64,000 bases of DNA from Dawidia soli (GTDB lineage Bacteria; Bacteroidota; Bacteroidia; Cytophagales; Cyclobacteriaceae): contig NZ_JAHESC010000001.1 in NCBI RefSeq assembly GCF_018598185.1, positions 1-64,000 of the forward strand, given 5' to 3'. Positions 52,043 through 60,666 of the stretch are shown piece after piece; positions within the stretch are counted from its first letter, which is position 1; each line of letters begins with the position of its first letter. The notes under the pieces are model-generated. The model did not search any database. It was given only the letters and a program-made list of their open reading frames with translations, and had not been told where the DNA came from. The position numbers were made by a program, and so were the translations under genes.

Positions 52043-53392
52043 ATGCGACAAACAACAGGCACCACGGCACCGCTTCCCGGCTACGGCTTTTTGAGATCGT
52101 TGGTACGAACCTACAAGTCGGCCCGGAAGCCCATCCAGACCATGCAGGAAAGCATGCGCCGTTTCGACGGCACCTATTTCGTAAACCTCGGCATGATGCG
52201 CGTGGTGGCGACACAAGACCCCGGCCTCATCGAGCATGTACTCAAGAATAACCATCGCAACTATCAGAAGTCGTCCATACAAACCGATTACCTCGGGCGC
52301 TTCCTCGGCAAAGGGCTGCTGACCGTGAACGGCGACTATTGGCTGCGGCAGCGCAGGTTGATCCAGCCCGGCTTTCACATGGACAAGATCCAGGCGTTGT
52401 ATACCATCATGCAGAATACCGTCAACCGTTTCCTGGCCGGCTTTCCCACGGGCACGGTAAACGTATACCCGCTGATGCACCGCCTCGCGTTCGACATGGT
52501 GATCGACACGCTGTTCAACGTCGACGTACCCGCCGACAAACGCAAACAATTAGGCAGCTTCATCAGCGAAGTACAGGAGTTCGTCATCAAAGACGTACGA
52601 CAACCCTATAACCGCTGGTGGTTCCGCCTTTCCGGCGAAATGAATGCCAACCTCCGAAAGGCTGAAGGAGCCCGCGAGGTCATCCGGTTCCTGATCCGCC
52701 AGCGCACCGGCCAGAACACCAAACACAACGACCTGCTCGACATGTTGCTGGACGCGCGTTATGAAGACACCGGCGAACCCATGGCCGAGAGCCAGGTGGT
52801 CGATGAGATCCTCATCCTGCTCATCGCCGGTCACGAAACGACCGCCAACGCGCTGGCGTGGGCCCTATACCTGCTCGCCAATAACCGCGAAGAGCTGATC
52901 GCCCTGCGCGAGGCGACGGCAACGCTTACCCTTAACGAGGCCGTGATGCATCCTGCCCTGTCGGCCGTCGTCAAAGAGAGCATGCGCCTGTATCCACCCG
53001 CCTGGATCAGCGACCGCGTGGCGCTGGAAGACGACGTGTATAACAATTACCGCATCCGCAAAGGCACCGTAGTCGTGTCGTTCTACTACGGTCTTCACCG
53101 CGACCCCAAACACTGGCGTGAGCCATTGGCCTTCCAGCCCGCCCGTTTCCTGGGCGAAGGCGAGAAGAATACCCGTAAGATCTTTTATCCGTTTGGCGCC
53201 GGCCCACGCCTGTGTATCGGCAATAACTTCGCCATGGCCGAGATGAGTATATTTCTGCAAGCCTTCCTGAAGCACTTTGATATACATCCGGGCAGCACCC
53301 AGCCCGTTGTCCGTCCGCTCGTCACTCTGCGCCCCGACCGTGTAGAGCTGCAGGTCGACGCTAGGCTTTCCAATCGGCATCCTCCAGCGTAA
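52043..53392 (+). CDS. Cytochrome P450
   Basis: A 449-residue soluble P450 (long I-helix, CYP102/CYP110-like type). Seen: the oxygen-activation motif LLIAGHETTANALAWALYLL, the ExxR pair in VVKESMRLYPPAWISDR, and the heme loop FYPFGAGPRLCIGNNFA with the ligand Cys 391. It would hydroxylate a hydrophobic substrate, and needs a separate ferredoxin or flavodoxin reductase; none is in the window. The ATG at 52043 gives a normal P450 N terminus (TAPLPGYGFLRSL); the frame is open to 51914. Its last 32 bases overlap the XRE gene on the other strand. Confidence 0.95.
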   Translation: MRQTTGTTAPLPGYGFLRSLVRTYKSARKPIQTMQESMRRFDGTYFVNLGMMRVVATQDPGLIEHVLKNNHRNYQKSSIQTDYLGRFLGKGLLTVNGDYWLRQRRLIQPGFHMDKIQALYTIMQNTVNRFLAGFPTGTVNVYPLMHRLAFDMVIDTLFNVDVPADKRKQLGSFISEVQEFVIKDVRQPYNRWWFRLSGEMNANLRKAEGAREVIRFLIRQRTGQNTKHNDLLDMLLDARYEDTGEPMAESQVVDEILILLIAGHETTANALAWALYLLANNREELIALREATATLTLNEAVMHPALSAVVKESMRLYPPAWISDRVALEDDVYNNYRIRKGTVVVSFYYGLHRDPKHWREPLAFQPARFLGEGEKNTRKIFYPFGAGPRLCIGNNFAMAEMSIFLQAFLKHFDIHPGSTQPVVRPLVTLRPDRVELQVDARLSNRHPPA

Positions 53393-53570
53393 ACAACGCA
53401 TCCGCCGGAACCTCCAAAACCTTCGCGATCTTCAACGCCAGCACCGCCGACGGAATGAACCGCTGCGTTTCGATCGAATTGATCGTCTGACGCGACACCT
53501 GCACGCGCTCCGCCAGCTCGGCCTGCGTGATATTGTGCCGCGCACGTTCCACTTTGATCAGGTTCTTCAT
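53361..53570 (-). CDS. XRE-family helix-turn-helix regulator
   Basis: A 69-residue single-domain regulator: LIKVERARHNITQAELAERV, QVSRQTINSIETQRFIPSAV and LALKIAKVLEVPADALFTLE. This YozG/Cro-type protein is commonly paired with a small multi-helix membrane protein gene. Its ATG overlaps the stop of that upstream gene by four bases (ATGA). It probably represses its own operon through the palindrome at 53947-53966. The 3' end overlaps the convergent P450 gene by 32 bases. Confidence 0.93.
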   Translation of the reverse strand: MKNLIKVERARHNITQAELAERVQVSRQTINSIETQRFIPSAVLALKIAKVLEVPADALFTLEDADWKA

Positions 53571-53926
53571 GCCCGCAGCTTGAGGAAATAGAACATCCCG
53601 GTGGTCAACAGCAACGCGAAACAAAGAAATTCATGCGCGGAAAGCGTGCGAAAGAGATACGTAATACCCAAGGTAACAAAATACGCCGTCAGCACACCCC
53701 AGGTCAGCGCACGAAATTTTATCTGATGGATCCGTTCGTCGTCATACTTCTCTTTCGAGAAAAATATAAACACCAGGCCCAGGGACGCGATCTGGAAGGC
53801 CGGCGCAAACGAAACGTAGTCATGCAGGACCAGGGTCTTATAAAAAACGCCGGCACCGGCAAACAGCAGCAGCGCCGCCCCGAGTATTTTAACAGCAGGG
53901 TGGTACGGAAACAGCATTTTAAACAT
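53567..53926 (-). CDS. Multi-helix membrane protein paired with XRE regulator
   Basis: A 119-residue protein with four membrane helices (VKILGAALLLFAGAGVFY, FAPAFQIASLGLVFIFF, ALTWGVLTAYFVTLGITYLF, FLCFALLLTTGMFYFL). No known catalytic motif. The short cytosolic loop KEKYDDERIHQIKFRA with the DERxxxIxxxA pattern is typical of the DUF2178/DUF3796-like membrane proteins encoded beside YozG-type regulators. Function is unknown; the pair may sense membrane state. Confidence 0.8.
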   Translation of the reverse strand: MFKMLFPYHPAVKILGAALLLFAGAGVFYKTLVLHDYVSFAPAFQIASLGLVFIFFSKEKYDDERIHQIKFRALTWGVLTAYFVTLGITYLFRTLSAHEFLCFALLLTTGMFYFLKLRA

Positions 53927-53943
53927 AGTCTTGTTTATTTATC

Positions 53944-53974
53944 TAAATGTAAAGTTTATTTTACATAAAGACAA
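53944..53974 (-). promoter_or_regulatory. Promoter with palindromic operator (XRE operon)
   Basis: On the minus strand TTG (53974-53972), 20 bases, then TACATTTA (53951-53944), close to the Bacteroidota consensus. A perfect 7-bp palindrome ATGTAAA-N6-TTTACAT (53947-53966) lies across the spacer and -7 element, so a bound repressor would block RNA polymerase. Confidence 0.65.
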
Positions 53975-54059
53975 GTAAATGAGTCTATTTGCGTAGGTTT
54001 AACGTACTACCCGCAAATTCTGGCGTTTGGCTCGCCAAAGTTATTAACTTGAGCGCGCC

Positions 54060-55817
54060 ATGATCACACTACTCTCTCATCCCATACTCTTTCTCAAAAG
54101 CAAGCTCTCCGATCGTAACTTCCTGGCTGTTTCCGCGGGCCTGGTAGGATTAACCTCGGGCTTTGCCGCCATCGTATTGAAATACGGCGTTCACCAGATC
54201 GGCCACCTGGTAGCCAGCTCGCAGGCATCCGACCAGTTTTATGTATTCGCCGTATTCCCGCTGCTGGGCATCGCGCTGACCGTATTCTTCATCCGGTATT
54301 TCCTCAACGGACAATTAAAAAAGGGCAGTGCAGAGATAGTATACAGCATCGTCAAGAAATCCAGCTTCCTTCCGGCGAAAGACACGTTTGCTCATGTAGT
54401 GACCAGTGCCCTGACCGTTGGCTTCGGGGGCTCCCTCGGCCTGGAGTCACCCATGGTATCGACAGGCTCCGCCATCGGCTCCAACTACGGACGCGTAAAC
54501 CAGTTGACCTATCGCGACCGCACCGTGCTGCTCGGCTGTGGCGCCGCCGCAGGCATAGCCGCCGCCTTTAATTCACCCATCGCCGGCGTGCTGTTCGCCG
54601 TGGAAGTGCTCATTGCCGATGCCACCGCCGCCGCCTTTATACCGCTCATCATCGCGGCCGCCTGTGGTGCGCTGGTGTCGAAAATCATCCTGGCCGAAGG
54701 CGTCACCCTGGCCTTCGCGCTCAAACAACCCTTCAACTATCACAACGTACCGTTCTATGCCATTCTCGGCATCCTCTGTGGACTGACATCGCTCTGCTAC
54801 GCAAAAGTGTTTCATGCCATCGAAGCGCGGTTCGAAAAGGTCTCTAACAAATGGGCGAAGGTCATCATCGGAGGCCTGTTGCTCTTTGGTTTGATCACGT
54901 TATTCCCGCCGCTCTTCGGCGAGGGCTACGAAGGGGTGCGCATGCTGGAGAGCAAAGATGCATCACAGCTCGCCGCCGGCAGCATCATCAACCACCTGGT
55001 GCACTCTGAGCTTACCCTGTTGCTCTTCGTGGGGGGGCTGATCTTTTTCAAAATAATGGCCGCCGCCATCACCATCGGCAGCGGCGGCAACGGCGGCAGC
55101 TTTGCGCCGTCACTGGTCGTAGGCTCGTACCTGGGCTTTCTTTTCGCCCGGCTGGTCAACTACCTCGGCTGGGCGCAGCTGCCCGTCAGCAACATGACCC
55201 TCGTGGCCATGGCCGGCATCCTGAGCGGCGTCTTCTATGCACCGCTGACGGCCATCTTCCTCATCGCCGAGATCACCGGCGGGTATAACCTCATCATACC
55301 CCTCATGATCGTATCGGCGCTCAGCCTCTCCGTAACGCACCTGTTCCAACCCATGTCGCTCGAAGGTAAAAAGCTGGCCCGGCTCCTCAACTCGACCTTC
55401 GAGACCCGCGACAAATTGCTCCTCAGCCGCCTGAACCTGGCCGAGCTCGTCGAAAAGAACTTCTCGGTCATCTCGCCCGACGCCCGGCTCACCGACCTGG
55501 TCAAAACCATCTCCGCTTCCCAGCGCAATATCTTCCCCGTGGTCGATACGGGCCTGCGGCTCGTCGGCCTGATCCACATGGACAAAGTGCGGCGCATCAT
55601 GTTCGAAACAGAGAAGTATGAAACGACCTATGTAAAAGACCTCATGGACAAACCCGACGCCATCGTAGAGCTCAACGAAAACCTGCACGAGGTATTCGCC
55701 AAGTTCGACCGCACCAACCGGTGGAACCTGCCCGTGGTAGAGAACGGCATCTACCTGGGCTTCCTGTCCAAATCGTCCATGCTGACACGATACCGGAAAG
55801 AGATCCTGGAATCATAG
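54060..55817 (+). CDS. ClC-type chloride channel/antiporter with CBS domains
   Basis: A 585-residue ClC protein. Selectivity-filter parts: GFGGSLGLESPMVSTGSAIG (the gating Glu is in GLESP), AAGIAAAFNSPIAGVLFAVE, GSGGNGGSFAPSLVVGSYLG and GVFYAPLTAIFLIAEITGGY. After the membrane part (to about 435) come two CBS domains (LAELVEKNFSVISPDARLTD, FPVVDTGLRLVGLIHMDKVR, VKDLMDKPDAIVELNENLHE) that may bind nucleotides. Whether it is a channel or a chloride/proton exchanger cannot be told. Its stop is directly followed by an unrelated decayed gene. Confidence 0.95.
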   Translation: MITLLSHPILFLKSKLSDRNFLAVSAGLVGLTSGFAAIVLKYGVHQIGHLVASSQASDQFYVFAVFPLLGIALTVFFIRYFLNGQLKKGSAEIVYSIVKKSSFLPAKDTFAHVVTSALTVGFGGSLGLESPMVSTGSAIGSNYGRVNQLTYRDRTVLLGCGAAAGIAAAFNSPIAGVLFAVEVLIADATAAAFIPLIIAAACGALVSKIILAEGVTLAFALKQPFNYHNVPFYAILGILCGLTSLCYAKVFHAIEARFEKVSNKWAKVIIGGLLLFGLITLFPPLFGEGYEGVRMLESKDASQLAAGSIINHLVHSELTLLLFVGGLIFFKIMAAAITIGSGGNGGSFAPSLVVGSYLGFLFARLVNYLGWAQLPVSNMTLVAMAGILSGVFYAPLTAIFLIAEITGGYNLIIPLMIVSALSLSVTHLFQPMSLEGKKLARLLNSTFETRDKLLLSRLNLAELVEKNFSVISPDARLTDLVKTISASQRNIFPVVDTGLRLVGLIHMDKVRRIMFETEKYETTYVKDLMDKPDAIVELNENLHEVFAKFDRTNRWNLPVVENGIYLGFLSKSSMLTRYRKEILES

Positions 55818-55818
55818 G

Positions 55819-56076
55819 CGGACGTACGACGCCGATCTCTACCACCTGGCCAGCGACGACTATACCCACTGGGCCCGCAGACTGTATAAGGAACTGAACG
55901 AGCAACAAGGCGAGACCCTGTCGAAACGCGACTGGATCAACATAAACATCGAATTCCTGCAACGCCACCGCTATTTTACCGGCTACGCCGCATCGCACTG
56001 GGAACCGGCAAAACGAAAGAAGCTGCAAGAGCTTAAACGCAAAGGAAAAGTGCCACACGGTGGCGCGGCTGAATAG
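55819..56076 (+). pseudogene. C-terminal fragment of HD-type phosphohydrolase-like protein
   Basis: An 85-codon open stretch with no start codon, in a different frame from the ClC gene and beginning two bases after its stop. It reads YDADLYHLASDDYTHWARRL, then YKELNEQQGETLSKRDWINI and NIEFLQRHRYFTGYAASHWE, ending KLQELKRKGKVPHGGAAE. It resembles the last third of the predicted metal-dependent HD-superfamily phosphohydrolases (about 200 residues; D-x-DL followed by RxxLxxFLxRxxIYxT). The N-terminal metal-binding part is absent, so a deletion that fused this tail to the end of the ClC gene is the simplest account. Confidence 0.7.
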
Positions 56077-56100
56077 GGAGCAACAAAACAAGCATCTATA

Positions 56101-56132
56101 GTCTACAGAAAGTCTACAGAAAGTCTACAGAA
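56101..56132. repeat. Three 11-bp tandem repeats
   Basis: GTCTACAGAAA repeated at 56101-56111, 56112-56122 and 56123-56132 (last copy one base short), 43 bases before the sulfatase gene. Same unit length as the array at 14363-14460. Confidence 0.9.
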
Positions 56133-56174
56133 TGGTTCCAGATTCTCTCCAAAAATGATCGGCTCATTTGCTGT

Positions 56175-58112
56175 ATGAACCTTCAGCTGACACACGTGAA
56201 GAGCAACCGCAGTGGACTGATCCTGCTGCTCTTTTTTCTGCTTATCGGCATTTCTGTATTCACCCGGCTGCTGCTGGCCGTTAAAGTGTCGGCACAGGTC
56301 GACTTCAGTTTTATGAACGACTTGGAAATAGCCTTCATCGGGCTGCTATACGACTTCGTCAACGCCATCTATTTCGCCATGCCGCTGGTGTTATACCTGT
56401 GGCTGGTGCCGCAGCGTGTATATGCCCGGCCCGGGCACGTGTACGTGCTATACGGCTGGTTCTTTGTCCTGACCTATATCCTCCTGTTTAATGGCGTGGC
56501 CGAGTGGTTGTTCTGGGACGAGTTCAATGCCCGCTTCAATTTCATAGCCGTAGATTACCTTGTTTATACGACAGAAGTCATCGGCAACATTAACCAGTCT
56601 TACCCCATGGGGTGGATCATGGCCGGCACCATCGTAGCCACGACCGCCATCGTCCTCCTGTTTAAATCCTGGATCGAATGCTCACAAGGACAATACGTAC
56701 CCTTTAAAAAGAGAGCACTGTATTTCGCACTGTACACCGCCGTCTTTAGTATGTCCCTGCTCACCGTAACGACAAAGCTCCACCACTTTAGCAAAAACGC
56801 CTTTGTGAATGAGTTGGCCGGCAATGGCATGTACGAGCTGTTTGCCGCCTACCGTCACAACGAGCTGGACTACGATCGCTTCTATGCGTGCATGGATACC
56901 GACGAGGCATTCCGTATCGTCCGTAAAGATCTGAAAACCCCCGAAGCCCAATTCCTTTCAAGCGATCCCCACAGCATCGTCCGGGCGATCCGGAATGCGG
57001 GCCCCGAAAAAAAGTGGAACGTCGTGCTCGTCAGCGTCGAAAGCTTCAGCGCCGACTTCATGGGCAAGTTCGGAAATAAAGACGGCGTCACGCCCTTTCT
57101 CGATTCGCTGGCCGGTCACAGCCTGCTCTTTACAAACCTCTATGCCACCGGCACGCGTACCGTTCGGGGGCTCGAGGCACTGTCGCTCTGTGTGCCGCCC
57201 ACCCCCGGCCAATCCGTCGTACGCCGCCCCAACAACGAAGCGCTGTTTTCGTTGGGACATGTCTTTAACGAAAAAGGCTATACCAGCCAGTTTATCTACG
57301 GCGGGTATAGCTACTTCGACAACATGGGCTATTTCTTCGGAAACAACGGCTATAACGTCATCGATCGCTCGGCGCTGAAAGGTGAGGAGATCGACTACGA
57401 AAACATCTGGGGCGTGGCCGACGAAAACCTGTTCACGCTGGCCTTGCGGAAGATAGATGCCCAGGGGCCTGGCAAAAAAGTGTTCTCACACATCATGACC
57501 ACCTCCAACCACCGTCCGTATACCTACCCGGAAGGCCGCATCGACATCCCCTCGCACACATCCCGCAACGGCGCCGTGAAGTATACCGACTACGCCATCG
57601 GCAAGTTCATTCGCGAAGCCTCGAGGAAACCCTGGTTCAATAATACGGTATTTGTGATCGTAGCCGATCACTGCGCGTCCAGCGCCGGCAAGACCGAGCT
57701 GCCCGTAGACAAATATCATATTCCCATGCTGATCTATTCACCGGGTAATATTATGCCGGGCACCATGGACCGGTTGATGAGCCAGATCGACATAGGCCCC
57801 ACGCTGCTGGGCCTGCTGAATTTCTCCTATACCAGCAACTTCTTTGGCTATGACATGTACCAGCTTGAACCAGGCCGCGAACGCGCCTTCATCAGCACCT
57901 ATCAGAACCTGGGCTATATCCACGACGGCAGATTGGTCATTCTTTCCCCGCAGGCCAAAGTCGAAACCTTCCGGTTAACACCCGACAACGAAAGTATACC
58001 CACTACCGGCGATCACAAACACGTACGGGAGGCCATCGCCTGGTATCAGGCCGCCAGCGATTCCTTTACCGATGGACACATGAAAGCAAATGCCCGTAAC
58101 CCGCTGCCATGA
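56175..58112 (+). CDS. LTA synthase family sulfatase / phosphoglycerol transferase
   Basis: A 645-residue inner membrane enzyme: five helices in residues 10-200, a linker, then an alkaline-phosphatase-like sulfatase domain facing the periplasm. Catalytic residues: Glu 289 in VVLVSVESFSADFMG, nucleophile Thr 329 in YATGTRTVRGLEALSLC, and the metal-binding Asp-His in VFVIVADHCASSA. LtaS-like enzymes transfer glycerol-phosphate or ethanolamine-phosphate to lipids or glycans. Bacteroidota make no lipoteichoic acid, so the target is probably lipid A, an O-glycan or a capsule. Its stop overlaps the start of a decayed outer-membrane protein gene (ATGA), showing a former operon. Confidence 0.9.
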   Translation: MNLQLTHVKSNRSGLILLLFFLLIGISVFTRLLLAVKVSAQVDFSFMNDLEIAFIGLLYDFVNAIYFAMPLVLYLWLVPQRVYARPGHVYVLYGWFFVLTYILLFNGVAEWLFWDEFNARFNFIAVDYLVYTTEVIGNINQSYPMGWIMAGTIVATTAIVLLFKSWIECSQGQYVPFKKRALYFALYTAVFSMSLLTVTTKLHHFSKNAFVNELAGNGMYELFAAYRHNELDYDRFYACMDTDEAFRIVRKDLKTPEAQFLSSDPHSIVRAIRNAGPEKKWNVVLVSVESFSADFMGKFGNKDGVTPFLDSLAGHSLLFTNLYATGTRTVRGLEALSLCVPPTPGQSVVRRPNNEALFSLGHVFNEKGYTSQFIYGGYSYFDNMGYFFGNNGYNVIDRSALKGEEIDYENIWGVADENLFTLALRKIDAQGPGKKVFSHIMTTSNHRPYTYPEGRIDIPSHTSRNGAVKYTDYAIGKFIREASRKPWFNNTVFVIVADHCASSAGKTELPVDKYHIPMLIYSPGNIMPGTMDRLMSQIDIGPTLLGLLNFSYTSNFFGYDMYQLEPGRERAFISTYQNLGYIHDGRLVILSPQAKVETFRLTPDNESIPTTGDHKHVREAIAWYQAASDSFTDGHMKANARNPLP

Positions 58113-58281
58113 AAAAGCTCGTCGCCTTTATAGTACCGCTACTCCTGTTCACCGCCGTGCAGCGCTTCTGGCAAACACCCTGCGGATAAAACGGCGCGTC
58201 ACCGGCGATGGCTTTCACGACCGCAGCACCGATTATTACGAAACACAGGTGATCCGCGCCGGCTACACCTATAAATTCTGA
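58109..58281 (+). pseudogene. Internally deleted outer-membrane protein gene
   Basis: The ATG at 58109 overlaps the sulfatase stop and opens a signal peptide, MKKLVAFIVPLLLFTAVQ, but the frame stops at codon 27 (58187-58189). In another frame, the sequence up to 58281 encodes RVTGDGFHDRSTDYYETQVI then RAGYTYKF, ending in the aromatic residue typical of the last strand of an outer-membrane beta barrel. Most of the barrel is missing, so a large deletion has joined the signal to the C terminus. Confidence 0.65.
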
Positions 58282-58365
58282 TGGCATGAGTAAAACCGTT
58301 ATCTTGGTTGAACGTTGCACCGCCGGGAATAAGGGCGCCGGAAAGGAAAAAAAGGCAAATACAAT

Positions 58366-59040
58366 ATGAAGATACTGATCATAGAGGACGAAAAGCAGCT
58401 TGCGAAAAGCATCGTGACGGCGCTGCGGACAGAAGGCTATGTCTGCGAGGCCGCCTATACCGCCGCCGAGGCCAACGAGAAGATCCCCATGTTCGACTAC
58501 GACTGCATACTGCTCGACATCAACCTGCCCGACGACAACGGCCTGGCCATCCTGGAAACGATCAAAAGCCTCAACAAAACAGACGGCGTCATCATCATCA
58601 CCGCCCGCAATTCGGTGGAGGACAAAGTCAAAGGGCTTAACCTCGGTGCAGACGACTACCTGGCCAAACCGTTCTTTATGCCCGAGCTCATCGCCCGCGT
58701 GTCGGCCGTCATCCGCCGCAAGCGCTTCGACGGGAGCAATAAGATCGTATTCCAGGAGATCACCATCGACCTTTTCGGAAAATCCGTTACCGTAAACGGC
58801 CAGGAGCTGGACCTCACCCGCATGGAGTATGGACTGCTAGTGTTTCTCACGGCCAATAAGAACCGGGTCGTGTCAAAGAATGCCATTGCCGAACACTTAT
58901 CCGGCGACAATGCCGAGCTGCTGGACAAGTTCGACTTCATCTACTCGCACATGAAGAACCTCAAACGCAAACTGACCGACGCCGGCAGCGAAGACTATAT
59001 AAAGACCGTATACGGCCTGGGCTATAAATTTTCCGCATGA
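58366..59040 (+). CDS. OmpR/PhoB family response regulator
   Basis: A 224-residue response regulator. Receiver domain: acidic pair in IIEDEKQ, phosphoacceptor Asp 51 in CILLDINLPDDNG, Thr in VIIITARNS and Lys in DDYLAKPFFM. C-terminal winged helix: LDLTRMEYGLLVFLTANKNR, DKFDFIYSHMKNLKRKLTDA, DYIKTVYGLGYKFSA. It is coupled by an ATGA overlap to the kinase gene that follows. CzcR/CusR-like regulators often sit near metal efflux genes, and a CzcA-type pump is 3 kb downstream; the link is only positional. Confidence 0.95.
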   Translation: MKILIIEDEKQLAKSIVTALRTEGYVCEAAYTAAEANEKIPMFDYDCILLDINLPDDNGLAILETIKSLNKTDGVIIITARNSVEDKVKGLNLGADDYLAKPFFMPELIARVSAVIRRKRFDGSNKIVFQEITIDLFGKSVTVNGQELDLTRMEYGLLVFLTANKNRVVSKNAIAEHLSGDNAELLDKFDFIYSHMKNLKRKLTDAGSEDYIKTVYGLGYKFSA

Positions 59041-60308
59041 GACTACTGCAAGTCAATCTCCGCAGCCTGCTGCTGTATTCCCTGATCCTGCTCATCATCA
59101 GCATCCCCGTATCTTTTTTATCGGTGCGCGCCATACTCAGCGAAGAGATAGACGAATCACTGTCGCTGCAAGCCGACCAGTTCACACACCACATTCAGCA
59201 ATTCGAATACCTGGACGATCTGGAAACCGATCTGGGCGTGATCGATCAACTGTCATATAACGTTCACATCAAGCCGGGCGCAGAGGGCCCGGCGGCAAGA
59301 GAATACAGCACCGTATCGTTTTACGACAGCCTGGAAGGCGAGACAAGACCGTTCCGGCAGCTCCACACGATCATTACCGTCAAAGGCAAACGATACGACC
59401 TGAAAGTACGCACATCGCTCGTGGATAGCCAGGACCTGGCCCTGGCCATAGGGTCCGTACAGGTCATCGTCTCGATCTTACTGACGGCGGGCCTGCTGTT
59501 GATCAACCGCCGGCTGGCAAAACGTATTTGGAAACCGTTTTACAACACCCTCGAACGCCTCCGGGCGTTCGAGCTCGATAAAAGCGAGACCATACCGCTG
59601 GTAGAGTCCGACATATTCGAATTCAACGACCTGAACAAAGCGCTCAGTCACCTCACCGAGAAAAGCCGGATGGTATACCTCAACCAGAAGGAGTTCATCG
59701 AAAATGCTTCCCACGAGCTGCAGACACCCATCGCCATCTTTCAAAGCAAGCTCGATGCGCTCATGCAAAGCCCCAACCTGACACAGACCGAAGCCGAAAC
59801 CCTGATGGAGCTCGAAGCCACCGCGCAGCGCATGTCGCGCCTGAACAAGAACCTGTTGCTGCTGAGTAAGATCGACAACGAGCAGTTCTTGGAAAAAGAG
59901 CCCATCGAGCTGGCCGCGCTCGTGCAGCACCAGGTCAACATCCAGAAACCGGTCGCCGCCCTTCACGACATCGGCATACGCACCGCCCTCGAGCCACTTC
60001 CCCTGCAAGCCAACAAGACCCTGCTGGAAGTGCTCATCACAAACCTCCTGAACAACGCCATCCGGTATAGCGCCGAAAAAGAAGACATCGTCATCACCAT
60101 CCACGAACGCACCTTCTCAGTATCAAACAAAGGCAAGCTGCTGGCAATTGATTTTGAAAAAATGAAAGAACGCTTCCGAAAAGAAAGCACACACCCCAAC
60201 AGCACCGGCCTGGGCCTCGCCATCGTCAAAAAGATCTGCGACAGCTGCGGCTACAAAATGAGCTATAATTTTAGCAACGCCACCCACACCTTCTCCATCC
60301 AGTTCTAA
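59037..60308 (+). CDS. HisKA sensor histidine kinase
   Basis: A 423-residue membrane kinase: two membrane helices (LLLYSLILLIISIPVSFLSV near the start and VQVIVSILLTAGLLLI at about 141-156) around a periplasmic sensor of about 110 residues, then the HisKA H box with His 226 in FIENASHELQTPIAIFQSKL, HATPase N box LITNLLNNAIRYSAEKED, and the C-terminal GLGLAIVKKICDSCGYK. No HAMP domain is obvious between helix two and the H box apart from a linker. Partner of the upstream OmpR regulator. Confidence 0.94.
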   Translation: MRLLQVNLRSLLLYSLILLIISIPVSFLSVRAILSEEIDESLSLQADQFTHHIQQFEYLDDLETDLGVIDQLSYNVHIKPGAEGPAAREYSTVSFYDSLEGETRPFRQLHTIITVKGKRYDLKVRTSLVDSQDLALAIGSVQVIVSILLTAGLLLINRRLAKRIWKPFYNTLERLRAFELDKSETIPLVESDIFEFNDLNKALSHLTEKSRMVYLNQKEFIENASHELQTPIAIFQSKLDALMQSPNLTQTEAETLMELEATAQRMSRLNKNLLLLSKIDNEQFLEKEPIELAALVQHQVNIQKPVAALHDIGIRTALEPLPLQANKTLLEVLITNLLNNAIRYSAEKEDIVITIHERTFSVSNKGKLLAIDFEKMKERFRKESTHPNSTGLGLAIVKKICDSCGYKMSYNFSNATHTFSIQF

Positions 60309-60401
60309 GATTACCCGCGCGACACTGTCATAGGATCAAGCCCTGTACCAACAATTTCTATACCCTGACTTTTTTGCACCAGCAAGAAGGTAAGGGGTAG
60401 T

Positions 60402-60513
60402 AGGGGCGTAGCCCCTGCACACATCAGTACCTGGCGCGAGTCTTCCGACCGTAGGGAGGGCGACTCGTGCCCAACACTGTTCATGCACGCAACGGAGGGG
60501 GTCTCCGACCCCC
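60402..60513. repeat. Multi-hairpin intergenic element
   Basis: Three GC-rich hairpins in about 110 bases: AGGGGC-GTA-GCCCCT (60402-60416), a 10-bp stem GGCGCGAGTC/GACTCGTGCC (60433-60442 with 60462-60471, one wobble) and GGGGGTC-TCC-GACCCCC (60497-60513). It lies in a 358-base gap between the kinase and a decayed PAP2 gene. It looks like a dispersed, non-coding repeat unit of the kind found in many copies in some Bacteroidota genomes. Only one copy is in this window. Confidence 0.5.
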
Positions 60514-60666
60514 GGCCGCCCCGCCTATCGTTTTCAAGCCCCCAGGCAACAGCCATCAGCTGCAGACAATCTGTAACTACTCGAATGTTTACAATAAACA
60601 GAATCTCTCCAATATCCATAGTTAACATTGCAACAACAGATTGAGATCTATAGCAACGCTTTCATC

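Noticed and set aside
60311-60628. 105-codon minus-strand frame
   Set aside because: Spans the three-hairpin element; composition follows from the GC-rich stems and no domain is visible.
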